A stretch of 64,000 bases of DNA, from the NCBI RefSeq assembly GCF_965283645.1, contig NZ_CBDIPG010000001.1:5022001-5086000 (forward strand), written 5' to 3'. The notes under the pieces were generated by a model. The model was given only the letters and a program-made list of their open reading frames with translations, was not told the DNA's origin and made no database searches. The DNA comes from Kordia sp965283645 (GTDB lineage Bacteria; Bacteroidota; Bacteroidia; Flavobacteriales; Flavobacteriaceae). Both the position numbers and the translations under genes were made by a program. Below are positions 1-9,512 of this stretch, one piece after another; position 1 is the stretch's first letter, and the number at the start of each line of letters is the position of its first letter.

Positions 1-2
1 GA

Positions 3-536
3 AAAAATTTCACAATTGGATATGATGGAAAAGATGTTTGGTTAGCTCAAAAAGATACTACAGCTTTTAGAGGAAATGCACGTTTTTACCACAATTTATA
101 CTTCTATTTTTATGCAATGCCGTTTGTATTAGGTGATGATGGAATTACGTATACGAAGGCTGAAAGCTTATCGTTTGAAGGAGTTTCATATCCTGGATAT
201 AAAATTTCATATGGTAATGGAGTAGGAGATTCACCAGAAGACAATTACTTTATTTATTACAATCCTGAAACGTATCAAATGGAATGGTTAGGATATACTG
301 TAACCTACTTCAATGGCGCGCCAAGTACAAAAGTTAGCTACATTCGTTATGGCGATTGGCAAAAAGTAAATGGTGTTGTATTACCAAAAGTATTAACTTG
401 GTACAAAACTGAAAATAACAAAGTGAAAGAAGTACGTAACTCAGTAAAATTCACAAATGTAATTTTAACGAACAAAACCATGGAAGCTACAAAATATGCG
501 CGTCCAGAAGGTGCTGTTATTGTTCCTAAAAGTTAA
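3..536 (+). CDS. DUF6503-like protein, 3' part only
   Basis: The frame is open from the left edge to a stop at 534-536, so only the last 177 residues of a longer gene are present; the ATG at 117 is internal because coding sequence runs straight through it. The protein is rich in aromatic and beta-strand residues (GYDGKDVW near the edge, then repeated YxxGxW/YxxY patterns) and has no membrane segment in the visible part. By eye it resembles the flavobacterial DUF6503 family, whose function is unknown. A hairpin terminator follows directly, so it ends its transcription unit. Confidence 0.75.
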   Translation, partial: KNFTIGYDGKDVWLAQKDTTAFRGNARFYHNLYFYFYAMPFVLGDDGITYTKAESLSFEGVSYPGYKISYGNGVGDSPEDNYFIYYNPETYQMEWLGYTVTYFNGAPSTKVSYIRYGDWQKVNGVVLPKVLTWYKTENNKVKEVRNSVKFTNVILTNKTMEATKYARPEGAVIVPKS

Positions 537-565
537 AAATATTAAAGAATTATATATAAAAAAGG

Positions 566-600
566 AAAGCCTCTCTACGCAATGTAAAGAGGCTTTTTTT
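566..600 (+). terminator. Rho-independent terminator after the DUF6503-like gene
   Basis: The arms AGCCTCT (568-574) and AGAGGCT (588-594) pair perfectly around a 13-base loop and are followed by a run of T. It lies 30 bases after the stop codon. Confidence 0.85.
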
Positions 601-618
601 ATAAGTAAATGTATTGTA

Positions 619-1032
619 TTAATTTCCTGTTGTTTTGTGTGCGTCAGTCATATGTAACTGATTTGCATCAAAGCCAGTAAACATGATATTATTTAAAATG
701 TTGCGTAACTCAAATCGTATTGGGCTTATATTAGGAAGTATTGAGTTTTCATTTGAAAAGTTTCGAATTGTATATGCTGTACTGTGTTCAAATGGAAAAC
801 TTCTTCTCAATTCTTTATCTACATATGCACCAATATTCGATAAGTCTGGTAACGATTCAAAAACTTTTGTGTAATCAGTAGCAATATCATTTGATAATTT
901 AGAAAACGTTGGCAATTCAAAGTTTTCAATCTTTTCATCAAAAATAGGCGTTTCTTTCGTAGTTTCCTGTGCAGTACCTTGAAAGGCAACTCCTAAAAAT
1001 AATACAAGAGCAAGTTTTTTTAAATTTTTCAT
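619..1032 (-). CDS. Small secreted hypothetical protein
   Basis: This 137-residue protein has a clear signal peptide (KK near the start, a hydrophobic stretch LALVLFLGVAF, likely cleavage after GTAQ). The mature part is soluble and polar with no motif I recognise. It lies 48 bases upstream of the start-to-stop series of minus-strand genes only in the sense of following them, so it may be the last gene of the amidohydrolase unit or independent. The export signal is seen; the function is unknown. Confidence 0.6.
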   Translation of the reverse strand: MKNLKKLALVLFLGVAFQGTAQETTKETPIFDEKIENFELPTFSKLSNDIATDYTKVFESLPDLSNIGAYVDKELRRSFPFEHSTAYTIRNFSNENSILPNISPIRFELRNILNNIMFTGFDANQLHMTDAHKTTGN

Positions 1033-1080
1033 AATATCAATTTTAATGTTATATATGTAGCAACTTTCTTTATAAAGTTA

Positions 1081-2379
1081 CTATTTTCCTTCGAATTTAT
1101 TCATATAACGTTTCCATAATTTAGTTTGATGCGTCTCTAAACTCAGCATTCGTCCTTGAATGAAGGCAAATGTTAAAATATTAGTTCGCATGTCTAAAGC
1201 ATCACCTTCACTAATAAATAACGTTGCGTCTTTACCAACTTCCAAGGTTCCAACTTGATCGTCAATACCTAAAATCTTAGCTGTATTAGATGTAATTAAT
1301 TGCAACGCTTTTTCTTTATCCATTCCATGTGCCGCTACAGTTCCAGCTAAAAATGGTAAGTTACGTGTATTCATACGTTCCATTTGACCACTGTTTTCCA
1401 ATCCTACCAACACACCAGCATCCGATAATATTCTAGCTTTTTTATATGATAAATCATAATCTTCATCGTCCATTTCTGGAACAGAATGCGTTCTGTGTAA
1501 TAACACAGGCACATTGTTCTGACGTAAGGTTGTTGCAACTTTGTGTGCATGATAACCGCCAACAACAACCAGTTTTAAATTATTCTTTTTAGCAAAAGCA
1601 ATTGCATCTAAAATTCCTTTTTCAGTATCCACATGAACAAAAAGTTTTTGCGAACCATTTACCAATCCAGCCATTGCTTCAAATGGTAAGTGTTTTGCTT
1701 TTTTTGATCCATCTAAATAGCTTTTCGCATCATTAAATACATTTTGAATTTCTTGTAGTTGTTTTGCATAATTTTTATTTGGACGCAAACCTCTTGGTTC
1801 ACCAAGCCACCAACGACCACGAGAGAAGTTATTTGGCCAATTCATGTGAATTCCGTCATCTATCTTAATAGCCGCATCTTCCCAATTCCAAGCATCTAAT
1901 TGTACTACTGAGGAAGTTCCGGAAACGCGTCCGCCTCTTGGCGTTATTTGTGCAGTAAGAATTCCGTTTGGTCTGCAACTTTCTACAACTTTCGATTCTG
2001 TATTGTAGGCAATCAAACTACGAATATGTGGATTAAAACTACCAGTTTCACTTTGATCACGTGTTGCTCTTACGGCATCAACTTCTACCAAACCAAGTGT
2101 AGAATTTGGTGCAATAAATCCAGGATATACGTGTTTTCCTTTCGCATCAATTACTTTTCCAGCAGTTTGTGTAGTTCCTGCTGCTCCAATACGAATGATT
2201 TTTCCGTTTTCAAATACAATTACTGCATTTTCAATCACTTGTCCATTTCCAATATGTGCCGTTGCACCAACAATAGAAATTGTTTCTGTCTGCTTTGACG
2301 CAGGTGTTTGTTGTGCAAAACTTACACTGCTGTACAAAACAGTTAAGCATAATGTAAATATATAAATATGTTTTTTCAT
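1081..2379 (-). CDS. Secreted amidohydrolase-superfamily protein, degenerate metal site
   Basis: The 432-residue protein starts with a signal peptide (ending near SVSFAQ) and has the amidohydrolase composite beta-sandwich plus TIM-barrel layout: an N-terminal sandwich segment (ATAHIGNGQVIENAVIVFENG) and the closing segment KILGIDDQVGTLEVGKDATL. The first-strand HxH metal motif expected after PGFI is replaced by APNST, and the late catalytic Asp region reads GLENSGQ, so hydrolase activity is doubtful. It follows the 990-residue paralogue with only 11 bases between, so the two are probably co-transcribed and may form a complex. Confidence 0.85.
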   Translation of the reverse strand: MKKHIYIFTLCLTVLYSSVSFAQQTPASKQTETISIVGATAHIGNGQVIENAVIVFENGKIIRIGAAGTTQTAGKVIDAKGKHVYPGFIAPNSTLGLVEVDAVRATRDQSETGSFNPHIRSLIAYNTESKVVESCRPNGILTAQITPRGGRVSGTSSVVQLDAWNWEDAAIKIDDGIHMNWPNNFSRGRWWLGEPRGLRPNKNYAKQLQEIQNVFNDAKSYLDGSKKAKHLPFEAMAGLVNGSQKLFVHVDTEKGILDAIAFAKKNNLKLVVVGGYHAHKVATTLRQNNVPVLLHRTHSVPEMDDEDYDLSYKKARILSDAGVLVGLENSGQMERMNTRNLPFLAGTVAAHGMDKEKALQLITSNTAKILGIDDQVGTLEVGKDATLFISEGDALDMRTNILTFAFIQGRMLSLETHQTKLWKRYMNKFEGK

Positions 2380-2390
2380 GTCTGTTTTGT

Positions 2391-5363
2391 TTAAAAGTTT
2401 ACGGTATCACAATGATGATGAACTTTATCTTTCTTCTTTGCTGTTTGCGTTTTCATTCCTTTGTTTTTCTCTAACAACATCATGTTCATCAACTCGTTAC
2501 GTTCTTCTTTAATTTGTCTACGTAATTGTTCATCACGTGCTAAATCAAAATAAATAGTTCCTTCAATCATTGTTTTTTCTGCTTTCGTATAGATTGACAT
2601 TGGATGATCTGTCCATAAAACTAAATCCGCTTGTTTTCCAGTTTTGATACTTCCTACTTTATCATCAATATGTAATAATTTTGCAGGATTCAATGTAACA
2701 AACTTCCAAGCTTCTTCTTCAGAAACGCCACCATACTTTACAGCTTTAGCCGCTTCTTGATTCAATCTACGAGACATTTCGCCATCATCAGAATTAAATG
2801 CTACGACAACTCCTTGACTGTGCATGATTGCTCCATTATACGGAATGGCATCATTTACTTCGTACTTATATGCCCACCAATCTGAAAATGTTGATCCACC
2901 AGCACCATGTGCTTTCATTTTATCAGCAACTTTATATCCTTCAAGAATATGTGTAAATGTATTTATAGTGAAGCCAAACTTGTCAGCAACTTTCATCAAC
3001 ATATTAATTTCGCTTTGTACATATGAATGACAAGAAACAAAACGTTTACCGTTTAAGATTTCAAGAATTGTTTCCATTTCTATATCATAACGATAGTTTC
3101 CTGCTTTCTTTTGCGCTTCGTATTCTTTCGCTCTTTGAAAATAATCTGTAAATACTTGCTCAACTCCCATACGCGTTTGCGGAAAACGAGTTGTTTCGGT
3201 ATCGCCCCAATTACTTTGTTTTACGTTTTCACCTAAAGCAAATTTGATAAATCCGTCAGCATTTTTAAACAACATTTCGTCTGCGGTACGGCCCCATTTT
3301 AAGCTTAAAATAGCAGAACGTCCACCAATTGGATTGGCAGATCCGTGTAGCAATTGAATTGCTGTAACACCACCAGCTAAGTTTCTGTAAATATCTACAT
3401 CTTCTGGGTTTACAACATCTGACATTTGCACTTCTGCTGTAGAATTGTGTCCAGCTTCATTAATGGCAAAAGCTCCAATGTGCGAATGTTCATCAATAAC
3501 ACCAGCTGTTAAGTGTTTTCCTGTGGCATCAACTACTTTGGCATTTCCTGCGCTGAGGTTTTTTCCAATACGTGCAATTTTTCCATCTTTTACTAAAACA
3601 TCCGTATTTTTTAAGATTCCGTCTTTTTCATTGGTCCAAACGGTTGCATTTTTAAATAAAATGGTTTCTTGTTGTGGTAAAGTTCTTGATCCGTATGCAC
3701 CATTTGGATAGGAGATAGGCAACATTTTTGGTGCGTCCATCTTTTTATCATTTCCACCTTTGTCAGCTGTCGGTTTAGAAACTTCTTTTTGAGTTGCATT
3801 GAACGCTGTTTCTGAACCATTTGCCAAAATAGCTTTTCCAGAAAAATATGTTGGATTGTCTATGCGTGATGTTAAACGAATAAATGCTGTTTTCGTTGTA
3901 TCAGCAGTTGTAAATTGTAATTGTAACCAATTGTCTTTAAGCGAAATTTTAGAACCTAGTTTTAAAGAATCTTTCTTTACTTGTGCTTTTAATTTTGCAG
4001 GCGTACCAGAAATATCAACATCATACGTTTCTCCAGCTACATTAAACACATATTTTCCACGAATATCTTTTTGAGATTTATCACTAAATACATTTGGATT
4101 TCCTTGAACCCAGTTTTCATAAATAGTAGTTTTATTCTCAAAAATATCGCCAGAAGTGATTAAAAAGTTAGCTTGTTTACCATTTTGAAGCGTTCCAACT
4201 TTGTCTTCTTGCTGTAATATTTTAGCAGGAATTGTTGTCAAAGCTTCCAATGCTTTTGTTTTATCTAAACCGTATTTGATAGCTTTTAATAAGTTCGCTT
4301 TAAAATCTTTAGCCGTTTTTATATCGTGCATTGTAAAGCTAAACGTAATGCCTTTATCTGTTAATACTTTCGGATTTGAAGGCGCTTGATTCCAATGTTT
4401 CATTGCTTCCAATTCTACAACACCAGCCGCATACGGGTCAGAAACATCATATGCTTTTGGAAAGTTGATAGGAATAATGAACGCAGCATTGGTAGCTTTC
4501 ATTGCGTTGATATTTTCATATTCAGTTCCATCACCAACTAACACATATTGAATTCCAAAATTGTCACCAATAGCGTCCGTTTTGATACTATTATGTTTGT
4601 TTCCAGAATGAAATATTTGTACTAAGTTTTTATTTTTGATTAATGCTTCTAAGGCTAAATCTTGACGTTTGGCATTTCCTTTAGCATACCAATCTGCATC
4701 GTAATACATTTGACGAATGAGCGCCATACTTCCCATTAGAGAAGTTGGATACGATTGACGTGAAGCGTTACTTTTACGATACGATAAGTATTGTGCAGAA
4801 CGATTGTCCAAAATACGTGTGCTGTTGTCTCCATCGGAATTTAATGCGACTAACATTCCGTTACCTCTGACAATTCCGTCTTGTACATGTGTATTTACAG
4901 TACCGAAACCAGCTTTTAGCAAATTGGTTGCTTTTTTAGCATCAAAAGAAAAAGTTGTTAATGGATTTGTTTCTGGACGAATATGATCGTTCCAGTAGTA
5001 ACCTTCACGACCAGCGTCGTATTGTGGAGCGGATCTCCAATTACCATTTCTTTTTGGTTTTGTAGTTCCAAAATCTGAAAATGGATCAATAAATGAAGGA
5101 TAGATACTTTTTCCTGTCAAATCTACGACTGTAGCGTTTTTGGGAATAGAAATATTTGCTCCCGATTGTAATACTTTGCCATCTTGTATTAATAGAGTTC
5201 CATTTTGAATCACTTTTGTGGGAGTGACGTAAATTGTGGCGTTTGTGAATGCTGTTATGGTATGTTGTTCAGTTTTTACACCATCATTTTTAGGAAAATA
5301 ATCCTGTGCAAATGTGGAAAGACTACACAAAAATAATAACAGCAGTAAGTACGATTTTTTCAT
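2391..5363 (-). CDS. Secreted tandem amidohydrolase-family protein
   Basis: This 990-residue exported protein (signal peptide ending near LSTFAQ) carries two amidohydrolase domains. The first (about residues 30-450) has lost the HxH motif: the site after SFID reads PFSDF. The second (about 575-960) keeps it as DEHSHIG near residue 625, with further His residues (THILEGY near 804) and NSDDGE near 860, matching the imidazolonepropionase-like branch of the superfamily. The C-terminus ends in a His-rich tail (KKDKVHHHCD). It is the first gene of a two-gene unit with the degenerate 432-residue paralogue. The substrate is unknown; peptidase or cyclic-amide hydrolysis in the periplasm is an inference. 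Confidence 0.88.
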   Translation of the reverse strand: MKKSYLLLLLFLCSLSTFAQDYFPKNDGVKTEQHTITAFTNATIYVTPTKVIQNGTLLIQDGKVLQSGANISIPKNATVVDLTGKSIYPSFIDPFSDFGTTKPKRNGNWRSAPQYDAGREGYYWNDHIRPETNPLTTFSFDAKKATNLLKAGFGTVNTHVQDGIVRGNGMLVALNSDGDNSTRILDNRSAQYLSYRKSNASRQSYPTSLMGSMALIRQMYYDADWYAKGNAKRQDLALEALIKNKNLVQIFHSGNKHNSIKTDAIGDNFGIQYVLVGDGTEYENINAMKATNAAFIIPINFPKAYDVSDPYAAGVVELEAMKHWNQAPSNPKVLTDKGITFSFTMHDIKTAKDFKANLLKAIKYGLDKTKALEALTTIPAKILQQEDKVGTLQNGKQANFLITSGDIFENKTTIYENWVQGNPNVFSDKSQKDIRGKYVFNVAGETYDVDISGTPAKLKAQVKKDSLKLGSKISLKDNWLQLQFTTADTTKTAFIRLTSRIDNPTYFSGKAILANGSETAFNATQKEVSKPTADKGGNDKKMDAPKMLPISYPNGAYGSRTLPQQETILFKNATVWTNEKDGILKNTDVLVKDGKIARIGKNLSAGNAKVVDATGKHLTAGVIDEHSHIGAFAINEAGHNSTAEVQMSDVVNPEDVDIYRNLAGGVTAIQLLHGSANPIGGRSAILSLKWGRTADEMLFKNADGFIKFALGENVKQSNWGDTETTRFPQTRMGVEQVFTDYFQRAKEYEAQKKAGNYRYDIEMETILEILNGKRFVSCHSYVQSEINMLMKVADKFGFTINTFTHILEGYKVADKMKAHGAGGSTFSDWWAYKYEVNDAIPYNGAIMHSQGVVVAFNSDDGEMSRRLNQEAAKAVKYGGVSEEEAWKFVTLNPAKLLHIDDKVGSIKTGKQADLVLWTDHPMSIYTKAEKTMIEGTIYFDLARDEQLRRQIKEERNELMNMMLLEKNKGMKTQTAKKKDKVHHHCDTVNF

Positions 5364-5456
5364 TGCTTACTTTAGATATTAGGTTGATTAGTTATAAAAT
5401 TTAAAGATAAGATATAAATGCCTTTTTGTGCTGTATTCAGTGTTTTTTAACGTTTA

Positions 5457-6236
5457 TTAACGAATTGGAATCTGTGTGTTTTGAATCCATTTTTGGACTA
5501 AATTTCGATTTGTGGTAATTTCCGCAAAAACATAGATGTCACTTTGGAAACAAGGAGAAGTTTCTGCTTTTTCAATCATCACTTTGTTGTCGTAATAACT
5601 TGAATGTAGAAAGTAGAGTTCGTTGTTTTTGATAAACACATAGCCTACGTGATTGCTCAATCCTACAAAGTAGATTCCATCTTTATAAGCGTTGTTCAGT
5701 TTTGTTTTGAGTTGATCAAAGGAAACATTTCTGTAGATTTTTAGTTCAGTTCGCGGTTGTAAACTGAGGGCTTCATTCATGCCACCTTCTTGCGCCATTC
5801 TGTAACGATTTAATTGAAAACCAAGATGTTTTAGCGTTGTGGAAACAAAATAGCCACAAGCAATCTCACCATCATTTGGAATGTTGGTATGTCCGTTAAA
5901 ATCCCAAGGTGTTCCATACCAATGTGGAACAATTTCGTTTATGAGTTTGTCATGCAGATATTGCGAAGCTGTGTCAATTGCCTTTTGTTTGTTTTGTGTC
6001 AATTGTCTCGCAAAATATTGACGATCAGTTGCAATTTGTTGTTTCAAGTTATTGTAATTTCCTTTTGGCGTAAAGTTGATTCCTAACCTTAAAGAATCAA
6101 GCGTAGCCGAATCTATAGAAATTTCTGTTGTTTTATCAGAAGTTTCAATAGTTGTTGCAATTGTTGCCGTATTTCTATGTTCTTTCGCGCAAGCAACACA
6201 AAAAACACATATCATAAGAAGTAAAACTCTTGTCAT
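5457..6236 (-). CDS. NlpC/P60-like lipoprotein
   Basis: The 259-residue protein has a lipoprotein signal (VFCVACAK lipobox). Its middle holds WYGTPWDFNG followed by GEIACGYFVSTTLKHLG (Cys near residue 128), then SNHVGYVF (His near 195) and FLHSSY. This Cys...His...His order matches the papain-like NlpC/P60 fold used for cell-wall or amide cleavage, although the usual DCSGF is ACGYF here. The fold is inferred from motifs only. It stands alone on the minus strand with about 90 bases to the amidohydrolase unit. Confidence 0.65.
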   Translation of the reverse strand: MTRVLLLMICVFCVACAKEHRNTATIATTIETSDKTTEISIDSATLDSLRLGINFTPKGNYNNLKQQIATDRQYFARQLTQNKQKAIDTASQYLHDKLINEIVPHWYGTPWDFNGHTNIPNDGEIACGYFVSTTLKHLGFQLNRYRMAQEGGMNEALSLQPRTELKIYRNVSFDQLKTKLNNAYKDGIYFVGLSNHVGYVFIKNNELYFLHSSYYDNKVMIEKAETSPCFQSDIYVFAEITTNRNLVQKWIQNTQIPIR

Positions 6237-6273
6237 ATGTGTTAAACGAAAAAAAGGATGTTTTCTTTTGTAG

Positions 6274-6909
6274 CTAATTCAAATTTTGAAACGAACTTTT
6301 TTCTTTTTGCTGTTTTCTTCTGATATATATTCCAACTGGAATTAAGATGAGTGCCAAATATCCTAACATTTTGAGGTCGAAAATACTTGCTGTTTGTGTT
6401 TTTGAAGCTATAAATTTAGCGTCTTTTACTGTTAATTCTAAAGTGTGTTTATTGGCGTTGTTTAAGACAAAATGTTCTTTGTTAAATCCTTCCTTCAGAA
6501 TTACCAATGCACTTTGATTTCTGTGAATGTCACTAAATGAACTGTTTTTAATATGTACAGATTTTAGGTCAGTTGGAATTCCTGACACTTCAAAAACGAC
6601 ACTTGTTTCATGCCCTAGTTTTACACTACCATTACTAATTTGAATAGTTTCACTGCCATTGCAACTAATTTGAAGATTGTTTTTGATGTGCTGTATCACC
6701 ATTTGCTTAAATTCTTCAGGCGTTGTATATGGCGTGTCTGCAAAGTGTAGATTTACTTCTTGTTGAAAAGCAGTTAAGGATGCTTTTATTTGAAGAATCC
6801 ATGTATTGTTTTCGGTTTCTACTAACATTGTTGTAGATGTATCTGGCTGATGTGCGTTTGCAAAAAATGATAGTAGCAATACACTTAAGAATACGATTTT
6901 TTTGTACAT
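6274..6909 (-). CDS. Hypothetical exported protein with C-terminal membrane anchor
   Basis: The 211-residue protein has a signal peptide (LLLSFFANAH), a beta-rich extracytoplasmic domain of about 150 residues, and a C-terminal transmembrane helix (LGYLALILIPVGIYI) followed by positively charged residues. Such single-pass proteins sit in the inner membrane with the domain in the periplasm. No enzymatic motif was seen. It lies 37 bases upstream of the NlpC/P60-like lipoprotein gene in the same direction. Confidence 0.65.
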   Translation of the reverse strand: MYKKIVFLSVLLLSFFANAHQPDTSTTMLVETENNTWILQIKASLTAFQQEVNLHFADTPYTTPEEFKQMVIQHIKNNLQISCNGSETIQISNGSVKLGHETSVVFEVSGIPTDLKSVHIKNSSFSDIHRNQSALVILKEGFNKEHFVLNNANKHTLELTVKDAKFIASKTQTASIFDLKMLGYLALILIPVGIYIRRKQQKEKSSFQNLN

Positions 6910-6976
6910 AGTATGTTGTTTTTATGTTTAGTGAACCATCAATCTCAATATATAATAAGATTGATGATTCGTTTTT

Positions 6977-7999
6977 TTAAAGTGCGTATGCACCATTTAA
7001 ACAGTCAATAAAACTATTCGTTCCAGGTGCGGCAACATGATAATGATAACCTCTAGTTTCGTCTGTGTGGCCTCTACATTCGTCTAAATCAGTTGGTTCA
7101 TCACCATTTGCATCTAACTGTGCGTACAATCCGTAACCATCAACGGCATACCCAATCATTGCTGCATGATTGTCTGTTTGTGCTAGTTGTGTAGAAACAC
7201 CTGTTGCGGCATGATAATGATACCCTGCGGCTAAGTTTATGTGTCCACCAGCATCATCAAAAGGAGCAAGTGTGTATGCGCCTAATATTGCATCTGTTGG
7301 TGCTGGCGCGTCAAATCGGACGCCATTAAAGGCAAGTCCTCTTACAGATGGACCAGTTGTAGCTTGTCCTGGAGGTCCTGGCGAACCAAAAGAAACTGGA
7401 CTTGTTTGTGCAACTGGCGTTATTGGAATTAGATACGTTTGTGTAAGATCGGCAACATAGGATGGCAAACATTCTACACAGTAATTTTCATACTCGGCTC
7501 CTACATTTGGATTGGCGGCATTGGCACAATCATCTTCTGTTAGTGTTTTGTATATATTTCCACTTGCATCATACATTTGCCATGTATTGTCATTGTAAAA
7601 TGTTGACATGTTTTCAATAAAAGCTCCATCTACATCATATACGAGTCCGTTTTCTAACCAAATTCCTCCAGCTTCTGCAGTATCAGAAATACTATCAGGG
7701 CACCAAGGTCCCATGTTGTGATCGGCTGGAGTACTTGTAGAAACAATTTGATAACAATCGGTTTCTGTTCCGTCAGAAAGTGTACATGGAACAGTTGTAA
7801 TTGTTACCGAGCCATCTGTTGTGAGGAAAAGTGATGCATCTACGCTTACAGTTTCATTACTTGTTGGATCTGTCGGGTCAGTTGTATCAGTAGTTGTAGT
7901 TGCATCATCACTACTACTGCAACTTACGCAAGCTATTGTCATAAAATTTATTAAAACCAAGCTTACTATGTTGATTATATTATTTTTTATTTGGATCAT
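6977..7999 (-). CDS. YHYH-domain lipoprotein
   Basis: This 340-residue protein contains the YHYH signature twice (YHYHAATG and RGYHYHVAAPG) in its C-terminal half, as in the YHYH family of secreted proteins whose role is not established. The N-terminus has a hydrophobic segment ending in IACVSCSSSDD, consistent with a lipobox, followed by a long Thr/Asp-rich linker. The gene starts 17 bases after the EF-hand gene and is probably co-transcribed with it. The pair is divergent from the LytS/LytTR genes, and repeats between the two units suggest that this system controls them. Confidence 0.85.
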   Translation of the reverse strand: MIQIKNNIINIVSLVLINFMTIACVSCSSSDDATTTTDTTDPTDPTSNETVSVDASLFLTTDGSVTITTVPCTLSDGTETDCYQIVSTSTPADHNMGPWCPDSISDTAEAGGIWLENGLVYDVDGAFIENMSTFYNDNTWQMYDASGNIYKTLTEDDCANAANPNVGAEYENYCVECLPSYVADLTQTYLIPITPVAQTSPVSFGSPGPPGQATTGPSVRGLAFNGVRFDAPAPTDAILGAYTLAPFDDAGGHINLAAGYHYHAATGVSTQLAQTDNHAAMIGYAVDGYGLYAQLDANGDEPTDLDECRGHTDETRGYHYHVAAPGTNSFIDCLNGAYAL

Positions 8000-8016
8000 A
8001 GGTGTGTTTTTTTGAG

Positions 8017-8304
8017 TTAGTTTCTTTCTCTTCTTTTTGGTTTCGGAGCTTTTTCAAGTTCTTTTTTCGTGATAAAACCATCTTCATTGGTGTCAATTTT
8101 AGCAAAATCTTTTTTTAATGGACCTTTGATTTCTTTCAACGAAAGTTTGCCATCTTCATTTTTGTCTAGTTCTTTGAAAATTTCATCAACTGTTGGCGGT
8201 TCTTTTCGTTCATTTTGATTTCTTGATTGTGCATTTACAGACATAATTGATAAAGCTGAAATGATTGCAAATCCGATAATTGCTTTGATTGTTTTCTGTG
8301 TCAT
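8017..8304 (-). CDS. Secreted EF-hand calcium-binding protein
   Basis: The 95-residue protein has a signal peptide (GFAIISALSIMSVNAQ) and two canonical EF-hand loops, DKNEDGKLSLKE and DTNEDGFITKKE, each with Asp/Asn/Asp/Gly/Glu at the calcium positions. The tail is basic (KPKRRERN). It is the promoter-proximal gene of the pair with the YHYH protein. Calcium sensing or buffering outside the inner membrane is inferred from the loops. Confidence 0.88.
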   Translation of the reverse strand: MTQKTIKAIIGFAIISALSIMSVNAQSRNQNERKEPPTVDEIFKELDKNEDGKLSLKEIKGPLKKDFAKIDTNEDGFITKKELEKAPKPKRRERN

Positions 8305-8343
8305 GATATTATTTTTTTTAAAGTTCGTACGCTATTATGACTT

Positions 8344-8351
8344 CAAAGATG
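8344..8351 (-). promoter_or_regulatory. Weak -7-like element for the EF-hand/YHYH operon
   Basis: The minus strand reads CATCTTTG here, one mismatch from the TAnnTTTG -7 element of Bacteroidota, about 40 bases before the EF-hand start codon. The 21-bp-spaced repeats lie just upstream of it. Confidence 0.35.
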
Positions 8352-8381
8352 CGGTATAGATTAATGCAGTTTTTGACTTTT

Positions 8382-8433
8382 CAGCGAATGCTATGAAGTT
8401 TTCTGTGAATGCCTAAATTGCTCCTGTGAACGT
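8382..8433. promoter_or_regulatory. Three direct repeats at 21-bp spacing, probable LytTR operator
   Basis: CAGCGAATGC (8382), CTGTGAATGC (8403) and CTGTGAACGT (8424) recur at exactly 21 bp, two turns of DNA. LytTR-family regulators are known to bind direct repeats on one face of the helix with this spacing. The array lies between the EF-hand/YHYH operon and the LytS/LytTR genes, 40-90 bases upstream of the probable operon promoter. The repeat and spacing are seen; the binding is inferred. Confidence 0.6.
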
Positions 8434-8501
8434 TTATTATTGAAGCGTGTATTTGACTACTTTTTACATTTCTTTTATTTTTATTTACCTTTATTTGTAG
8501 C

Positions 8502-9512
8502 ATGAATAGAGGAAATAGAGTTTTAATACAAGTTCTTTTTTGGGCAATTGTTTTGTTTGTAATTGCACTAAGTCAGGTAGATGCAGTACGTTTTTTAGGT
8601 GAAAACTGGCTGGCTTTTATTTTTCAAGCAGTGTTAATTATTAGTGTTGTATATCTGTTGGCAGATAAGTTATTATTTAAGAAAAAATATGCTTGGTTTG
8701 TATTGATTTCGATAGTACTAGTTGTAGTTTTTACAATTATTGCTTCCATGCTTCCAGCCGCCGCTGGACCGCCAAGATTAGAAATGATTGATAGACCTAG
8801 AAAGTCACCAACTCCCTTTTTAATCAACTTTTTATTACTGAGTTTAACATTTGTAGTAGCCGCAGTTATCGAAATATTTCTTTTTGCCAAACGAAAAGAA
8901 GAAGCATTAATTTTAAGCAAAACGGAAACATTGGAGACTGAGTTGAAGTTCTTAAAGGCACAAATAAATCCACATTTTTTATTCAATTCTTTAAACAATA
9001 TTTATGCGCTTTGCGCGATTGATACCACTAAAACTCAAAAAAGTATTACATATTTGTCAGATATGTTGCGCTATGTATTATATGAATGCGAACAAAAAAC
9101 AGTTTTAATTCAAAAAGAAGTAACGTATATTGAAAATTATATAAATTTATTTAAATTAAAAAGTAGTAAAGAATATTCTATAAAGACACATTTTTCTATT
9201 GAAAATCACGATTTAAAAATTGCACCGATGCTTTTTATTCCTTTTGTTGAAAATGCTTTTAAACATGGTAATATTGAGCAAATACATGAAAATTACATAC
9301 ATATTTCAATTGTGTCTAGCGGATCAGAAACTATTTTTACGATAGAAAACACAAAACCCAACATACCAACCGAAAAAGATGCTGTTGGCGGGATTGGAAT
9401 TAAGAATGTAGCAAAACGATTGGAAATTTTATATCCTGAAAAACATTTGCTTGCAATACAAAATACGAATACCATTTTTAAAGTAGAATTAAAACTAGAA
9501 ACGAATGCTTAG
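8502..9512 (+). CDS. LytS-type sensor histidine kinase
   Basis: The 336-residue protein has four hydrophobic segments in the first 135 residues and then a His_kinase domain of the LytS/YehU type: LKAQINPHFLFNSLNNIYAL with the phospho-acceptor His near residue 156, and an ATPase half with PFVENAFKHG and GGIGIKNVAKRLE. It is the membrane sensor of the system and overlaps the regulator gene by 8 bases, implying translational coupling. The stimulus is unknown; the divergent calcium-binding and YHYH proteins are plausible outputs. Confidence 0.92.
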   Translation: MNRGNRVLIQVLFWAIVLFVIALSQVDAVRFLGENWLAFIFQAVLIISVVYLLADKLLFKKKYAWFVLISIVLVVVFTIIASMLPAAAGPPRLEMIDRPRKSPTPFLINFLLLSLTFVVAAVIEIFLFAKRKEEALILSKTETLETELKFLKAQINPHFLFNSLNNIYALCAIDTTKTQKSITYLSDMLRYVLYECEQKTVLIQKEVTYIENYINLFKLKSSKEYSIKTHFSIENHDLKIAPMLFIPFVENAFKHGNIEQIHENYIHISIVSSGSETIFTIENTKPNIPTEKDAVGGIGIKNVAKRLEILYPEKHLLAIQNTNTIFKVELKLETNA

